Shown in pieces: positions 8,083-17,925 of a stretch of 47,682 nt of DNA. The notes under the pieces were generated by a model that was not told the DNA's origin, did not search any database, and saw nothing but the letters and a program-made list of their open reading frames with translations. The position numbers were made by a program, and so were the translations under genes. Where the stretch lies: positions 1 through 47,682 of the forward strand of contig CACKYN010000008.1 in NCBI GenBank assembly GCA_902604355.1. Direction: 5' to 3'. The stretch's first letter is position 1; each line of letters opens with the position of its first letter. The stretch is from an uncultured Pelagibacteraceae bacterium. Lineage in GTDB: Bacteria > Pseudomonadota > Alphaproteobacteria > Pelagibacterales > Pelagibacteraceae.

Positions 8083-9073
8083 ATACTTATTAATTATCTT
8101 ATTTACTTTTAATATTAATGTTTATGCTGATATCAATATTGAATTTGAAAATTGGAAAAAAAGTTTTAAGAAAATAGCAATTAAAAATAATATTTCTGAG
8201 AAAACTTTTGATAAAGTGATGTCCAATACTAAATTCCTTCCTAATGTTATTAAATACGATCGTTTTCAACCAGAATTTTATGAAGATACAAAGACTTATA
8301 TTTCAAAGAGAACTTCTAAAAAGAAAGTTTCTAAAGGGTTGTCTTTTTATGAACAAAATTCAAATCTGGTTAAATCAGTAGAAAAAAAATTTAATATTGA
8401 ACAAGAATTACTTTTATCATTAATGGGCATTGAAACAAATTTTGGAACTTATGTTGGAAAAATGGACATTTTATCATCTCTTGCAACATTAAGTTTTGAC
8501 AAAAGACGATCTGAGTTTTTTACAAATGAATTGTTAATACTTTTAAAGCTTATTGAAAAACAAAAAATTGATTATGAAACTCTTTTTGGATCTTGGGCAG
8601 GTGCATTTGGTTTTTTTCAATTTATGCCTTCAACAATGAAAAATTATGCAATAGATTTTGATAATAATGGATCAATTGATTTAAAAAATAATAAAGATGC
8701 ATATGCATCAGCAGGTAATTATTTAAATCAAATTGGTTGGAAGGCTGGTGAACCTTGTTTTGTAAGAGTCAATTTATCTAATGATATACCTAGAAAATAT
8801 TTAAATGTTTCAGCTAAGAAACTTCACAACAAACAAAAATTAAAATCATATAGTAAATTTATTAAAAATATAAATGAAATAGATAATGAATATCAAAATC
8901 TTCAAGTAGCAATAATTACACCTGATAAAGATATAATACCTGATGCTGATACGTTAAATCCAGCCTTTATTGTTTTTGATAATTATGAAATTATACTACA
9001 ATGGAACAGATCATTAAGATTTGCTTTAGCTGTTTGTACTTTAAAAGATAAATTTGAAAATGAACTTCAATAA
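8069..9073 (+). CDS. Lytic murein transglycosylase, MltB family
   Basis: This enzyme cleaves the MurNAc-GlcNAc bond of peptidoglycan to form 1,6-anhydro ends. A signal peptide (1-20, cut after VYA) sends it to the periplasm. The catalytic Glu is E122 in MGIETNFGTYVG, and the family signature GSWAGAFGFFQFMPSTMKNYAIDFDNNGSID follows, then SAGNYLNQIGW. No lipobox is seen, so it is probably soluble or loosely membrane bound. It opens a three-gene cell-wall cluster with the SPOR lipoprotein and the carboxypeptidase that follow. Confidence 0.92.
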   Translation: MKIIKYLLIILFTFNINVYADINIEFENWKKSFKKIAIKNNISEKTFDKVMSNTKFLPNVIKYDRFQPEFYEDTKTYISKRTSKKKVSKGLSFYEQNSNLVKSVEKKFNIEQELLLSLMGIETNFGTYVGKMDILSSLATLSFDKRRSEFFTNELLILLKLIEKQKIDYETLFGSWAGAFGFFQFMPSTMKNYAIDFDNNGSIDLKNNKDAYASAGNYLNQIGWKAGEPCFVRVNLSNDIPRKYLNVSAKKLHNKQKLKSYSKFIKNINEIDNEYQNLQVAIITPDKDIIPDADTLNPAFIVFDNYEIILQWNRSLRFALAVCTLKDKFENELQ

Positions 9074-9821
9074 ATTTTTAACCATATTATTAATTTTATT
9101 TTTAACAGCATGCCAACAATTTAATGATAAAAATAAAGTAGTAAATTACTCTAATTATCTAAAATATAGTAATACAGGATTTACGTTAATTTATGATGAA
9201 CAACTTAAAAGAGATAACAAAATATCTAAAAAAATTGATAATAGGGCTTTAGTTATTTTTCACAAAAAAATTAAAAAAAATTCATTTGTTAAAATTACCA
9301 ATCCTGCAAATGATAAATCAATCATTGCTAAAGTTATTTCAAATAATGTTCAATTTTCGGATTTTTATAATTCAGTAATAACAAAAAGAATTGCTAATGA
9401 ATTATTTATTGATTCAAGTGAGCCTTATGTTGATCTTGTTCTAATATCTGAAAACTCCACATTTATTGCTAAGAAAGCAAAAACATTCGATGAAGAAAAA
9501 AATGTAGCCGAAAAAGCACCTGTAGATGGAATTATAATTGATAATTTAGGATCAGACTTAAATAAAAAAAAACAAGTAAAGAAACATAAATTTTTATACT
9601 CAATTAAGATTGCTGATTTTTATTATAAGGACTCAGCAGAAAATATGATCTTAAGAATTAAAAAAGAGACAAATTTGAAAAATCCATTAATAAAAAAATT
9701 ATCACAGACTAAATATAGGGTATTATTAGGTCCATTTAATGATATAAAAAAACTTGAAAAATCATTTGATGAAATAAAATTATTAGAATTTGAAAACTTG
9801 GAAATATTAAAAGATGCTTAA
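9060..9821 (+). CDS. Lipoprotein with C-terminal SPOR domain, RlpA-like
   Basis: The ATG at 9060 is chosen over a TTG two codons earlier. Residues 1-18 are a lipoprotein signal (LTAC, Cys18). The middle (about 60-130) contains KNSFVKITNPANDKSIIAKV and resembles the double-psi barrel of RlpA, which cuts glycan strands lacking stem peptides. The last about 75 residues (FLYSIKIADFYYKDSAENM to FENLEIL) look like a SPOR domain, which binds denuded septal peptidoglycan. The barrel is poorly conserved, so I cannot say whether it is enzymatically active. The position between a transglycosylase and a PBP5-type carboxypeptidase matches the usual alphaproteobacterial rlpA-dac pair. Confidence 0.72.
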   Translation: MNFNKFLTILLILFLTACQQFNDKNKVVNYSNYLKYSNTGFTLIYDEQLKRDNKISKKIDNRALVIFHKKIKKNSFVKITNPANDKSIIAKVISNNVQFSDFYNSVITKRIANELFIDSSEPYVDLVLISENSTFIAKKAKTFDEEKNVAEKAPVDGIIIDNLGSDLNKKKQVKKHKFLYSIKIADFYYKDSAENMILRIKKETNLKNPLIKKLSQTKYRVLLGPFNDIKKLEKSFDEIKLLEFENLEILKDA

Positions 9822-10965
9822 GAAATTAATAATTTATATTTTCCTCAGCTTATTTATTCATTCATTTTCTCATGCCAATTTTGATGTAAAAGCAAGAACG
9901 GCAATACTTCAAGATTACTATTCTGGTGAAATTTTGTATGAAAAAGAACCTGATAGATCTATTTATCCAGCGTCAATGACCAAAATTATGACTTCAATAA
10001 TTGCTTTTGATTTGATCAAATCTGGTGATTTAAGTTTAGATGAAAAATTTATTATTTCCGAAAAGGCTTGGAGATTATCTACATCAGGTTATTCTTCTAT
10101 GTTTATTATGGTAGGAGATCAAGTTACTGTGGAAGATTTACTTAAAGGTATAATTATTGCCTCAGGTAATGATGCGTGTATAGCTTTAGCAGAGGGTATT
10201 GCTGGTACAGAAGAAGAGTTTGCTTTGTTAATGACTGCTAAAGCAAGAGAAATTGGTATGGAAAATACAAATTTTACAAATTCTTCAGGTATTAATGATC
10301 CTGATAACTACTCTACTGTAAGAGACATAATGATTATGTCTAGATATCTAATTGAAAAACACCCTAAGTTTTACAAAATGTTTGCTGAAAAAGAATTCAC
10401 ATGGGATCGCACAGGAGGTGATCCAATTACCCAAGGCAATAGAAATCCTCTACTTTATAAAAATCTTGGGGCCGATGGAATTAAAACAGGTTATCTTGCT
10501 GTGGAAAAATACTCTTTAGCATCCTCTTTAGAAAGAAATGGTAGAAGACTGATAGCTGTGGGTAGTGGTTTTAATACAAAAAATTCAAGATCGAAAGAAA
10601 GCACTAAACTTTTAACTTATGGATTAACTAACTATGATTTAGTTGAAATTGCAAAATCAAATCAACCTTTTCAAAAAATAAATGTTTGGCTGGGTAAACA
10701 AGACTCAGTTGATGCCTATACAGTACAAGATATTTATAAAACTATTAAAAAAGCAAAAAAAAAATTACTTAAAGTTACCGTTAAATACGAAGGACCTGTA
10801 GAGGCTCCAATTAAAAAAAATCAAAAAATTGCAAAATTAAGAGTAGTTTACGACCAAGAATTAGTTGGTGAGTATGATCTTTTATCCTCAAAAGAGGTTA
10901 AAAAAGTAAATTTTATATCCAGATTAATTAAATCAATTAACTATTTAATCTGGGGTGATGTCTAA
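9814..10965 (+). CDS. dacC: D-alanyl-D-alanine carboxypeptidase (PBP5/6 type)
   Basis: This periplasmic serine peptidase trims the terminal D-Ala from pentapeptide stems and so limits cross-linking. The three active-site motifs are in place: SMTK at 54-57, SGN at 117-119 and KTG at 224-226. A signal peptide (1-21, SHA then NF) precedes them. The C-terminal about 100 residues form the PBP5-type beta domain, ending in an amphipathic tail (LIKSINYLIWG) that would hold the protein at the membrane. The length, 383 residues, is normal. It overlaps tmk by 8 bases. Confidence 0.94.
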   Translation: MLKKLIIYIFLSLFIHSFSHANFDVKARTAILQDYYSGEILYEKEPDRSIYPASMTKIMTSIIAFDLIKSGDLSLDEKFIISEKAWRLSTSGYSSMFIMVGDQVTVEDLLKGIIIASGNDACIALAEGIAGTEEEFALLMTAKAREIGMENTNFTNSSGINDPDNYSTVRDIMIMSRYLIEKHPKFYKMFAEKEFTWDRTGGDPITQGNRNPLLYKNLGADGIKTGYLAVEKYSLASSLERNGRRLIAVGSGFNTKNSRSKESTKLLTYGLTNYDLVEIAKSNQPFQKINVWLGKQDSVDAYTVQDIYKTIKKAKKKLLKVTVKYEGPVEAPIKKNQKIAKLRVVYDQELVGEYDLLSSKEVKKVNFISRLIKSINYLIWGDV

Positions 10966-11569
10966 AAAACCTATAATTGTTTTTGAGGGTATAGAAGGTA
11001 GTGGTAAGAGCTATCATTTAGCTTCTGTTGCTAGGTATTTAAAACAAAAAAAAATTAATTTTATTAAAATACGTGAACCTGGAGGTAGTCAAAATTCAGA
11101 GAAAATCAGAAGACTAATGTTAAATAATAAATCAAATTTTAATAAAGATACAGATCTATTGTTATTTTTATCATCAAGAAGTGAAAATATAAATTTAATA
11201 AAAAAAAATTATAATAAAAAAATTATTCTTATTGATAGATTTACAGACTCTACCATCGCTTACCAACATTATGGTATGGGTATAAATTTAAAATTAATCA
11301 ATGTATTAAATAAGTATTTACTTAAAAATATAAAAATAGATTTTACATTCCTAAATATAGTAAATAATAAAAATTTATTTTTAAGACTAAAAAAAAGAAA
11401 AATACTAAATAGGTACGACAAATTTAATTCAGTTTTTTATAATAAAGTTCAGAATGGTTTTATTAAATTAGCTAAATCAAAAAAAAAATCATATATGATA
11501 ATTAATTCAAATTTAGAAATTGAGAAAAATAGGAAATTAATATTAGATAAAATAAATATCTTAATTTAA
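10958..11569 (+). CDS. tmk: Thymidylate kinase
   Basis: Tmk phosphorylates dTMP to dTDP. The P-loop GIEGSGKS is at 11-18, REPGGS follows near 39-44, and DRFTDST is at 93-99. The LID region is lysine/arginine rich (LKKRKILNRYDKF). The ATG at 10958 is preferred to a GTG one codon earlier. It is translationally coupled to the upstream carboxypeptidase gene and followed 3 bases later by holB, as in many Alphaproteobacteria. Confidence 0.95.
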   Translation: MSKKPIIVFEGIEGSGKSYHLASVARYLKQKKINFIKIREPGGSQNSEKIRRLMLNNKSNFNKDTDLLLFLSSRSENINLIKKNYNKKIILIDRFTDSTIAYQHYGMGINLKLINVLNKYLLKNIKIDFTFLNIVNNKNLFLRLKKRKILNRYDKFNSVFYNKVQNGFIKLAKSKKKSYMIINSNLEIEKNRKLILDKINILI

Positions 11570-11572
11570 TAT

Positions 11573-12496
11573 ATGAGTGCTTTATTACAAAAATCATTAT
11601 TTGGACATTATGAAATTTTTGACATACTCAAAAATCTATATTTAAATAAAAAATTTCCTAATAAAATAATTTTATCAGGTGAGAAGGGTATAGGTAAATG
11701 TACTTTAGCCTATCATATAATCAATTATATTTTGTCTCTAAATGAAGATCATAATTATGATTATAATAATTATAAAATAAATAGTGAAAATAAATCTTTT
11801 AAATTAATAAATAATAAATCTAATCCTAATTTTAATCTCATTGATGTTGAGGATGGAAAAAAAATTATCGATGTTAATCAAATCCGAGAACTAATTTCTA
11901 ATTTAAATAAATCCTCGTTCAACACAAAACCAAGGTTTGTTTTGATTGATAATATAAATTTACTTAACCTTAATTCTGTAAACGCATTGCTTAAAGTAAT
12001 TGAGGAACCAAATGATAATATAAACTTTATTTTAGTAAATAGTAATAGGCGTGTGCCTCCTACTTTAAAATCACGATGTATTAATTTTAAGATTTCTCTT
12101 TCTAAAAATCAAGTTATTGAAATAGTGAATAAGATTATTGATAAAGATATTTATGACTTATTAAATGAGGAATTAATTAATTACTATGTAACACCAGGTA
12201 TACTATTACAAGTCTTAATAGTTTCAGAAGATCTTCAAATTGACGTAAAAAATTTGTCATTAAAAAATTTTCTATCGTTAATAATCAAAAATAAACTATA
12301 TAAAAAAAATAAAACCTTAAATGAATTGCTTTACTCTTTTATTGAAATTTATTTTAGAGAAAATATTAATATTAATAATATTAAATTATTAAACTTCTAT
12401 AAAATTTTTTTAAAAAAAATATTTAATACTAAAATTTACAATTTAGATGAAGAGTCTCTTTTTATGGAATTTGAGGATCAAATTTTAAATGGATAA
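11573..12496 (+). CDS. holB: DNA polymerase III delta' subunit
   Basis: HolB is the stator of the clamp loader that places the beta clamp on DNA. The Walker A-like GEKGIGKC is at 36-43, the sensor/Walker B region FVLIDNINLLN at 122-132, LLKVIEEP at 139-146 and the arginine-finger SRC at 167-169. The protein is 307 residues and very rich in Asn and Lys, as expected for this genome. It sits between tmk and metG, overlapping metG by 8 bases. Confidence 0.92.
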   Translation: MSALLQKSLFGHYEIFDILKNLYLNKKFPNKIILSGEKGIGKCTLAYHIINYILSLNEDHNYDYNNYKINSENKSFKLINNKSNPNFNLIDVEDGKKIIDVNQIRELISNLNKSSFNTKPRFVLIDNINLLNLNSVNALLKVIEEPNDNINFILVNSNRRVPPTLKSRCINFKISLSKNQVIEIVNKIIDKDIYDLLNEELINYYVTPGILLQVLIVSEDLQIDVKNLSLKNFLSLIIKNKLYKKNKTLNELLYSFIEIYFRENININNIKLLNFYKIFLKKIFNTKIYNLDEESLFMEFEDQILNG

Positions 12497-14030
12497 AAAT
12501 TTTTATATTACAACTCCAATATATTATCCTTCAGCAAGGCCTCATATGGGTCATGCTTATTCAAGTATTATTGCTGATTTTTTTTCACGTTTTAAAACTA
12601 TCGATGGTTACAAAGTTTATTTCTTAACAGGTACAGATGAGCACGGTCTCAAGATTCAAAGATCTGCAGAAAAACAAGGTTTAGACCCACTTAAGTTCTG
12701 TGATCAAATCAGCGAGACATTCAGAGATTTATCTAAAACTCTAAATTTAACAAACACAGATTTTATTCGAACAACTGAGGAAAGACATAAGAAAACAGTG
12801 CAGCATTTATGGAAAGAACTCGAGAAAAACGACGATATTTATCTTTCTAATTATTCAGGATGGTATTCAGTTTCAGACGAAGCTTTTTACAATGAAGATG
12901 AAATAGAAGAAATAGATGGTAAAAAAATTTCAATAAGTTCAAAATCAACTGTAGAATGGATAGAGGAGGAGTCTTATTTTTTTCGACTTTCTAAATGGGA
13001 AAAGCCCTTATTAGATTTTTATGAAAAAAATCCTAATTTTATTTCACCTGAATCAAGAAAAAACGAAGTAATAAGTTTTGTTAAAAGTGGACTTAAAGAT
13101 CTTTCAGTAAGTAGGAAAACTTTTTCATGGGGTATTCAAGTTCCTAATGATAAAAACCATGTTATTTACGTATGGCTTGATGCACTCACAAACTATTTAA
13201 GTGCTTTAAACTATCCCGACAAAAATGATGAATTATTCAAAAAATTTTGGCCAGCTTCAATACATTTAATTGGAAAGGATATACTAAGATTTCATGCAGT
13301 ATATTGGCCAGCCTTTTTATTAGCCGCTAAAATTCAATTACCAAAAAAAGTTTATGGTCATGGATGGATACTCGCAGGTGATGAGAAAATGTCTAAATCT
13401 AAAGGTAATATTTTAGATCCATTACAAATTATTAAAGAATATGGCTTGGATCCTTTAAGGTATTATTTAATAAAAGAAGTCTCTTTTGGAAATGATGGAA
13501 ATATATCTCAAGATAGACTTGAGGATTGTATTAATAGTGATTTAGCAAATAATTATGGAAATCTATGTCAACGTGTTACTGCTTTTGCGATAAAGAATTG
13601 TGATGGAAAAATTCCAGAAAAAATAAAATTTGAAGAAGATGATTTAATTATTTTAGATAAATTTAAAGATAATTTAGAGACGATCAGGTCTAAGATAGAC
13701 CAACAAAATTTAAATTACTACATTGATTATATAGTTAACTCACTTTTTGAAGCAAATAAGTATTTTAATGATCAAGAACCATGGAAAAAGAAGGATGATA
13801 TTACTAGATTAAATACCATCGTTTTTACCTCTTTAGAAATTATTAGAAAAATAAGTTTTTTACTCTATCCAATAATCCCTGGGTCAGTATTAAAGGCTTT
13901 AAAAATATTCAATCTTGGTGAAAAAGACATTAAATTAGAAGAGATATCTAAAAATGAATTTTTAATTAAAGGAAATAGTATAAATAAAATAGATATACTT
14001 TTTAAAAAAATAGAAAAAGATAATGATTGA
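12489..14030 (+). CDS. metG: Methionyl-tRNA synthetase
   Basis: MetG charges tRNA-Met. The class I signatures are HMGH (19-22) and KMSKS (about 300-304), with LTGTDEHGLKI and VYVWLDALTNYLSAL between them. The length (513 residues) is that of the short bacterial form without the C-terminal tRNA-binding domain. The connective-peptide domain has no CxxC knuckles, as in other enzymes of this type. It overlaps tatD by 8 bases. Confidence 0.97.
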   Translation: MDKNFYITTPIYYPSARPHMGHAYSSIIADFFSRFKTIDGYKVYFLTGTDEHGLKIQRSAEKQGLDPLKFCDQISETFRDLSKTLNLTNTDFIRTTEERHKKTVQHLWKELEKNDDIYLSNYSGWYSVSDEAFYNEDEIEEIDGKKISISSKSTVEWIEEESYFFRLSKWEKPLLDFYEKNPNFISPESRKNEVISFVKSGLKDLSVSRKTFSWGIQVPNDKNHVIYVWLDALTNYLSALNYPDKNDELFKKFWPASIHLIGKDILRFHAVYWPAFLLAAKIQLPKKVYGHGWILAGDEKMSKSKGNILDPLQIIKEYGLDPLRYYLIKEVSFGNDGNISQDRLEDCINSDLANNYGNLCQRVTAFAIKNCDGKIPEKIKFEEDDLIILDKFKDNLETIRSKIDQQNLNYYIDYIVNSLFEANKYFNDQEPWKKKDDITRLNTIVFTSLEIIRKISFLLYPIIPGSVLKALKIFNLGEKDIKLEEISKNEFLIKGNSINKIDILFKKIEKDND

Positions 14031-14784
14031 TTCACACTGTCATCTCGACCATGAACCATTGTTAAGTGATCTTAATAACATAATACAAAGATCAAAAGAT
14101 GTTGGTATTAAAAAATTACTAACCATATCAACATCTATAGATAGTTTTTCTAAAATTAAACAATTAATCCAGAAAGACGACATTATTTATGGTACAGTTG
14201 GTATTCATCCACATGAAAGTGAAAATAATGTTTTAACTTCTTCTCAATTAGCTCAAAACTTTAATGATAATGAAAAAATTATTGGCATAGGTGAAACTGG
14301 ATTAGATTTTTACTATAATAATAGTAATATTGAGAAACAAATATCGAGTTTCAAAGAACACATAGAAGCTTCAATTGAGACAAAGTCACCATTAATTGTT
14401 CATTCAAGAAATGCAGAAAATGAAACATATGAAATACTTAATTCATATAAAAATAATAATCTTAAAATTTTAATGCATTGTTTTACAGGATCAAAACAAT
14501 TTGCAAAAAAACTTTTATTATTGAACTCATATTTTTCAGCAAGCGGAATTATAACATTTAAAAATGCTGCAGATTTGAGAGATACTTTCAAATCTTTACC
14601 TTTGGAAAAAATATTGATTGAAACAGACAGTCCTTTTTTAGCCCCCGTACCTAATAGAGGTAAAAAAAATGAACCATCATTTATTAATTTTACAGCAGCT
14701 AAGCTTGCGGAAATTAAAGAAATATCAAAATCCAAAATCATTGAAATAACTACAAATAATTTTAATCAACTGTTTTTTAATTAA
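14023..14784 (+). CDS. tatD: TatD-family metal-dependent hydrolase
   Basis: This TIM-barrel hydrolase of the TatD/YcfH family has 3'-5' exonuclease activity on DNA and RNA in studied members. The metal motif DSHCHLDH is at 3-10, with later ligands in GIGETGLDFYY, PLIVHSRNA, LMHCFTGS and LIETDSPFLAPVPNRGK. The length is 253 residues, as expected. Its place between metG and the MBL-fold gene is conserved in Alphaproteobacteria. Confidence 0.93.
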   Translation: MIDSHCHLDHEPLLSDLNNIIQRSKDVGIKKLLTISTSIDSFSKIKQLIQKDDIIYGTVGIHPHESENNVLTSSQLAQNFNDNEKIIGIGETGLDFYYNNSNIEKQISSFKEHIEASIETKSPLIVHSRNAENETYEILNSYKNNNLKILMHCFTGSKQFAKKLLLLNSYFSASGIITFKNAADLRDTFKSLPLEKILIETDSPFLAPVPNRGKKNEPSFINFTAAKLAEIKEISKSKIIEITTNNFNQLFFN

Positions 14785-14789
14785 TAGTT

Positions 14790-15560
14790 ATGAAATTTAT
14801 TATATTAGGCTGTGGTAGTTCAATGGGTGTACCAAGGCCAGATGGTTTTTATGGTAATTGTGATCCAAAAAATAAAAAAAATTACCGAACAAGATGTTCA
14901 GCTTTATTTCAAACATCGAATGAAAATATTTTAATTGATACATCGCCAGACCTTAGACAACAACTATTGAGACACAAAATTAAAAAGATAACAAAAGTGC
15001 TTTACTCTCATATGCACGGTGATCAAACGCATGGTATTAATGATTTAAGATCTTTCTTTATCAATAGTAGAAAACCTATTGATGTATATGCTGATAAACT
15101 TACTTCAAATTATCTTATAAAAACTTTTTCTTATATTTTCAAAAGTTATTCTAAAGAATATCCCGCTACATTAAAATTAAATAAATTAAAAAATGAATTT
15201 TTTACAATAAATAACAAAAGAAAAGTTAAAATTAAATCTGTTGAAGTTGATCATGGTAAAATTAAATCAAACTGCTTTATCATAGATAAGAAATTAGCCT
15301 ATATAAGTGATGTAAGTAAAATATATAAGAAAGATTATAAATATTTTAAAAACCTGAAATATTTAATAATTGATTGCTTGTGGTATAATTTCCATCCATC
15401 TCATTTTAATTTAGAAAACTCTTTACTAATGATCGAGAAATTTCAACCTAAAGATGCTATTTTAACAAATTTATCACCAGTATTAGATTATAAAGTTTTA
15501 AAAAAACTTTTACCTAAAAATATAATTCCAGCACATGATGGATTAACAATTAAATTATAG
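14790..15560 (+). CDS. MBL-fold hydrolase, PhnP/RNase Z-like
   Basis: This metallo-beta-lactamase-fold protein has the zinc motif HMHGDQ at 74-79, GCGSSMGVPRPDGFYGNCDP at the start, and later VDHGKIKSNCFII, AYISDVS and IPAHDGLTIKL. The N terminus (LGCGSSxGVP) is the form seen in the PhnP-like cyclic-phosphodiesterase group found after tatD in Alphaproteobacteria. The exact substrate cannot be told from sequence. It converges on the glutathione peroxidase gene with a 6-base overlap. Confidence 0.85.
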   Translation: MKFIILGCGSSMGVPRPDGFYGNCDPKNKKNYRTRCSALFQTSNENILIDTSPDLRQQLLRHKIKKITKVLYSHMHGDQTHGINDLRSFFINSRKPIDVYADKLTSNYLIKTFSYIFKSYSKEYPATLKLNKLKNEFFTINNKRKVKIKSVEVDHGKIKSNCFIIDKKLAYISDVSKIYKKDYKYFKNLKYLIIDCLWYNFHPSHFNLENSLLMIEKFQPKDAILTNLSPVLDYKVLKKLLPKNIIPAHDGLTIKL

Positions 15561-16100
15561 TATTTCTTCAATTTTTTTTATTAATTTACCAGACATTGGT
15601 TTAGTAAATGATGCAAATGTATCTTCAATTTTACCTTCTTTGTTAATTAATATTTTATAAAAATTCCATTTTGGTACTGCCGATTTTCCATAGTTTTTTT
15701 TTGCCCATTTATATATTTCATGAGCATCATCGCCTTTAACTTCTGTAATTGTTGATAAAGGAAAGTTTATATTGAAATTTACCTCACAAAATTTTTTAAC
15801 TTCACTATTATCTTTTTTTTCTTGATTAAATGTATTTGATGGTATGCCTAAAACTATTAAGCCTTTTGATTTGTAATTGTCCCATAATTCTTGTAATTCC
15901 TCATATTGATTTGTAAAACCACAATAACTTGCAGTATTAACTACTAAGATAGCTTTATTTTCGTATTCTTTAAAATTTATTATCTCTCCGGTTATACTTT
16001 CTATGTTTAGATCATAAAAAGTTTTTTTGTATTCTGCATTAGCTAAATTTTTAAAAAAAAACATAATTATTAATATACCACTTATAAATATTTTCATCAT
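15555..16100 (-). CDS. Glutathione peroxidase family protein, exported, Cys type
   Basis: The protein matches the thiol-peroxidase/glutathione-peroxidase family (BsaA-like), which reduces hydroperoxides. The peroxidatic residue is Cys60 in NTASYCGFTNQY, with GIPSNTFNQ (Gln of the catalytic set) and PKWNFYKILINKEG (Trp-Asn) following. Unlike most bacterial members, it carries a signal peptide (residues 1-22, ending NLANA before EYKK), implying a periplasmic role. Two adjacent ATGs (16100 and 16097) could both serve as start. Confidence 0.9.
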   Translation of the reverse strand: MMKIFISGILIIMFFFKNLANAEYKKTFYDLNIESITGEIINFKEYENKAILVVNTASYCGFTNQYEELQELWDNYKSKGLIVLGIPSNTFNQEKKDNSEVKKFCEVNFNINFPLSTITEVKGDDAHEIYKWAKKNYGKSAVPKWNFYKILINKEGKIEDTFASFTKPMSGKLIKKIEEIL

Positions 16101-16108
16101 TTGTTGAA

Positions 16109-17290
16109 TTACTTATTAGGTCTATTAGGCGTGAGTAATATTAAAAAATATCCAAATAAAGTAGAGAGTAATGACCCAGTTAATACTCCTATCTTTACAC
16201 CATCCATGTATTGCATATTTTCAACAAAAGCTAAATTTCCAACAAATAAACTCATTGTGAAACCAATACCTGTAAGAACACCTACACCATAAAAATTATA
16301 CCAACTTGTATCGTTTGGCATTTGAGCTACTTTTAACTTTATAGATACATAAGAAAATATAAAAACACCTAGTTGTTTACCTACGAATAGTCCTAGAACG
16401 ATACCTAGGGGAACTTTATCTAATAAAGAAGCAAAAGATAAACCATCTAATGATACACCAGCATTTGCAAATGCAAATAGAGGCATTATTCCAAAAGCAA
16501 CATATGGACTAATTGCATGTTCTACTTTTATTAATAAAGAAAAATCTTTTTCTTTTTTTCTATGAGGTATTGTCATAGCAAGCAGAACTCCAGCAATGGT
16601 AGCGTGTACACCTGAGTTATGAGTGAAATCCCATAGGAACAAACCTACAATCAAATAGGGTAAAATTTTTTTTATATTAAATTTATTGATCAGTAATAAA
16701 ATAATAAATGCTCCTAACATTAATATTAAATATTTAATACTTAAGTCCCCTGAGTAGAATAAAGCTATGATAACTATCGCTCCTAAGTCATCTATAATGG
16801 CTAGGGCGGTCAAAAAAACTTTTAACGATAAAGGTACTCTTTTTCCAAGTAGTGATAAAACACCTAAGGAGAAGGCTATATCTGTAGCTGAAGGTATAGC
16901 CCATCCTTTAAGAGTTTCACTGTCACCAAAATTTATAAAAACATAGAATAATGCTGGCACCAACATTCCACCTACTGCTGCAATTATTGGTAGTAAGGCT
17001 TGTTTTATATTTGAAAGTTCCCCCTGTAAAAATTCTCTTTTAATCTCAAGTGTTACAAAAAAAAAAAATATTGCCATTAGGGCATCATTAATCCAATGAA
17101 TTACAGATAGTTTTAATCCAAAATTATTAATACCAATAAATAGATATTTATTTAATGTTGAGAAGTATAAATCTGCTAGGTTAGAATTACTTATAAATAA
17201 TGCAATGATAGCGGCAAATAACAAAACTAATCCACTAGCTGCCTCTAATTTAAAGAACCACTTAAAAGGTTTTGAAATATACTTGATCAT
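16109..17290 (-). CDS. nhaA: Na+/H+ antiporter NhaA
   Basis: NhaA exchanges two protons for one sodium ion and keeps cytosolic Na+ low, a natural need in sea water. There are about 12 hydrophobic helices across 393 residues. The paired aspartates that bind the ion lie in LTALAIIDDLGAIVIIALFYS, and the discontinuous-helix signature SATDIAFSLGVLSLLGKRVP is present. It is followed 8 bases later by the peroxidase gene and preceded by the zinc-ribbon protein with a 4-base gap. Confidence 0.96.
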   Translation of the reverse strand: MIKYISKPFKWFFKLEAASGLVLLFAAIIALFISNSNLADLYFSTLNKYLFIGINNFGLKLSVIHWINDALMAIFFFFVTLEIKREFLQGELSNIKQALLPIIAAVGGMLVPALFYVFINFGDSETLKGWAIPSATDIAFSLGVLSLLGKRVPLSLKVFLTALAIIDDLGAIVIIALFYSGDLSIKYLILMLGAFIILLLINKFNIKKILPYLIVGLFLWDFTHNSGVHATIAGVLLAMTIPHRKKEKDFSLLIKVEHAISPYVAFGIMPLFAFANAGVSLDGLSFASLLDKVPLGIVLGLFVGKQLGVFIFSYVSIKLKVAQMPNDTSWYNFYGVGVLTGIGFTMSLFVGNLAFVENMQYMDGVKIGVLTGSLLSTLFGYFLILLTPNRPNK

Positions 17291-17294
17291 AAAA

Positions 17295-17750
17295 TTATGA
17301 AAGGTCTATAATAAATAGTTTAATATCTTTCAATGTTTCATATAGGTTGAATAATATCAATTCTAACCCAGGAAATATGTTGATTAACGGTGCTTTTAGA
17401 GTGTCTAATAAAATAATAAGTGCCCCCAATGAGATTATGAGAACAATTAAATATGAAAAAAATTTGCTACTTTTAGTTTGTTTAACTAATTCAGATTTTG
17501 GTATTTTATTCTCTTTAATTGTTTGTTTTTTTTCTTGGTCATTATAATTATCAATATTTGAATTGGCACTTTCTTCACTTTCTTTAATAGCAATATCCTC
17601 AACTATTTGTTGAGGTTGTAGTATTGGATCTTCTTTTTTATAAAACCAAATACGATCACAGGAACCACATTGTAGATTTCGTCCCTTAGCTGGGATTAAA
17701 TCGATATCAATATTGAATTTTTTTTTTTTACAAGGACATTCAATTATCAT
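17295..17750 (-). CDS. Zinc-ribbon membrane protein with shortened first knuckle
   Basis: The N terminus resembles the MJ0042-type zinc ribbon common at the start of alphaproteobacterial membrane proteins: a Cys pair, then GR, then a second Cys pair and W. Here the first pair is C5-P-C7 (CxC, not CxxC), and the second is C28-GS-C31 followed by RIWF. An acidic, low-complexity stretch (about 45-90) and one membrane helix (about 98-120) come next, then a short C-terminal tail. The function is unknown. The gene lies directly before nhaA and is probably in its transcript. Confidence 0.72.
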   Translation of the reverse strand: MIIECPCKKKKFNIDIDLIPAKGRNLQCGSCDRIWFYKKEDPILQPQQIVEDIAIKESEESANSNIDNYNDQEKKQTIKENKIPKSELVKQTKSSKFFSYLIVLIISLGALIILLDTLKAPLINIFPGLELILFNLYETLKDIKLFIIDLS

Positions 17751-17806
17751 AAATTCTTATATACCAGATATTTATTAAAATTCTTTTAATTTTGAAGCTT
17801 TAATCA

Positions 17807-17834
17807 TTGAAAATATCAATAACTACTGTATTAG
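17807..17834 (+). promoter_or_regulatory. Putative promoter of tRNA-Pro
   Basis: TTGAAA (17807-17812) is separated by 16 bases from TATTAG (17829-17834), which has TG immediately before it. The predicted start, near 17841, is at the 5' end of the tRNA. Confidence 0.38.
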
Positions 17835-17843
17835 TAATGCTCT

Positions 17844-17920
<77 letters not shown>

Positions 17921-17925
17921 TCATT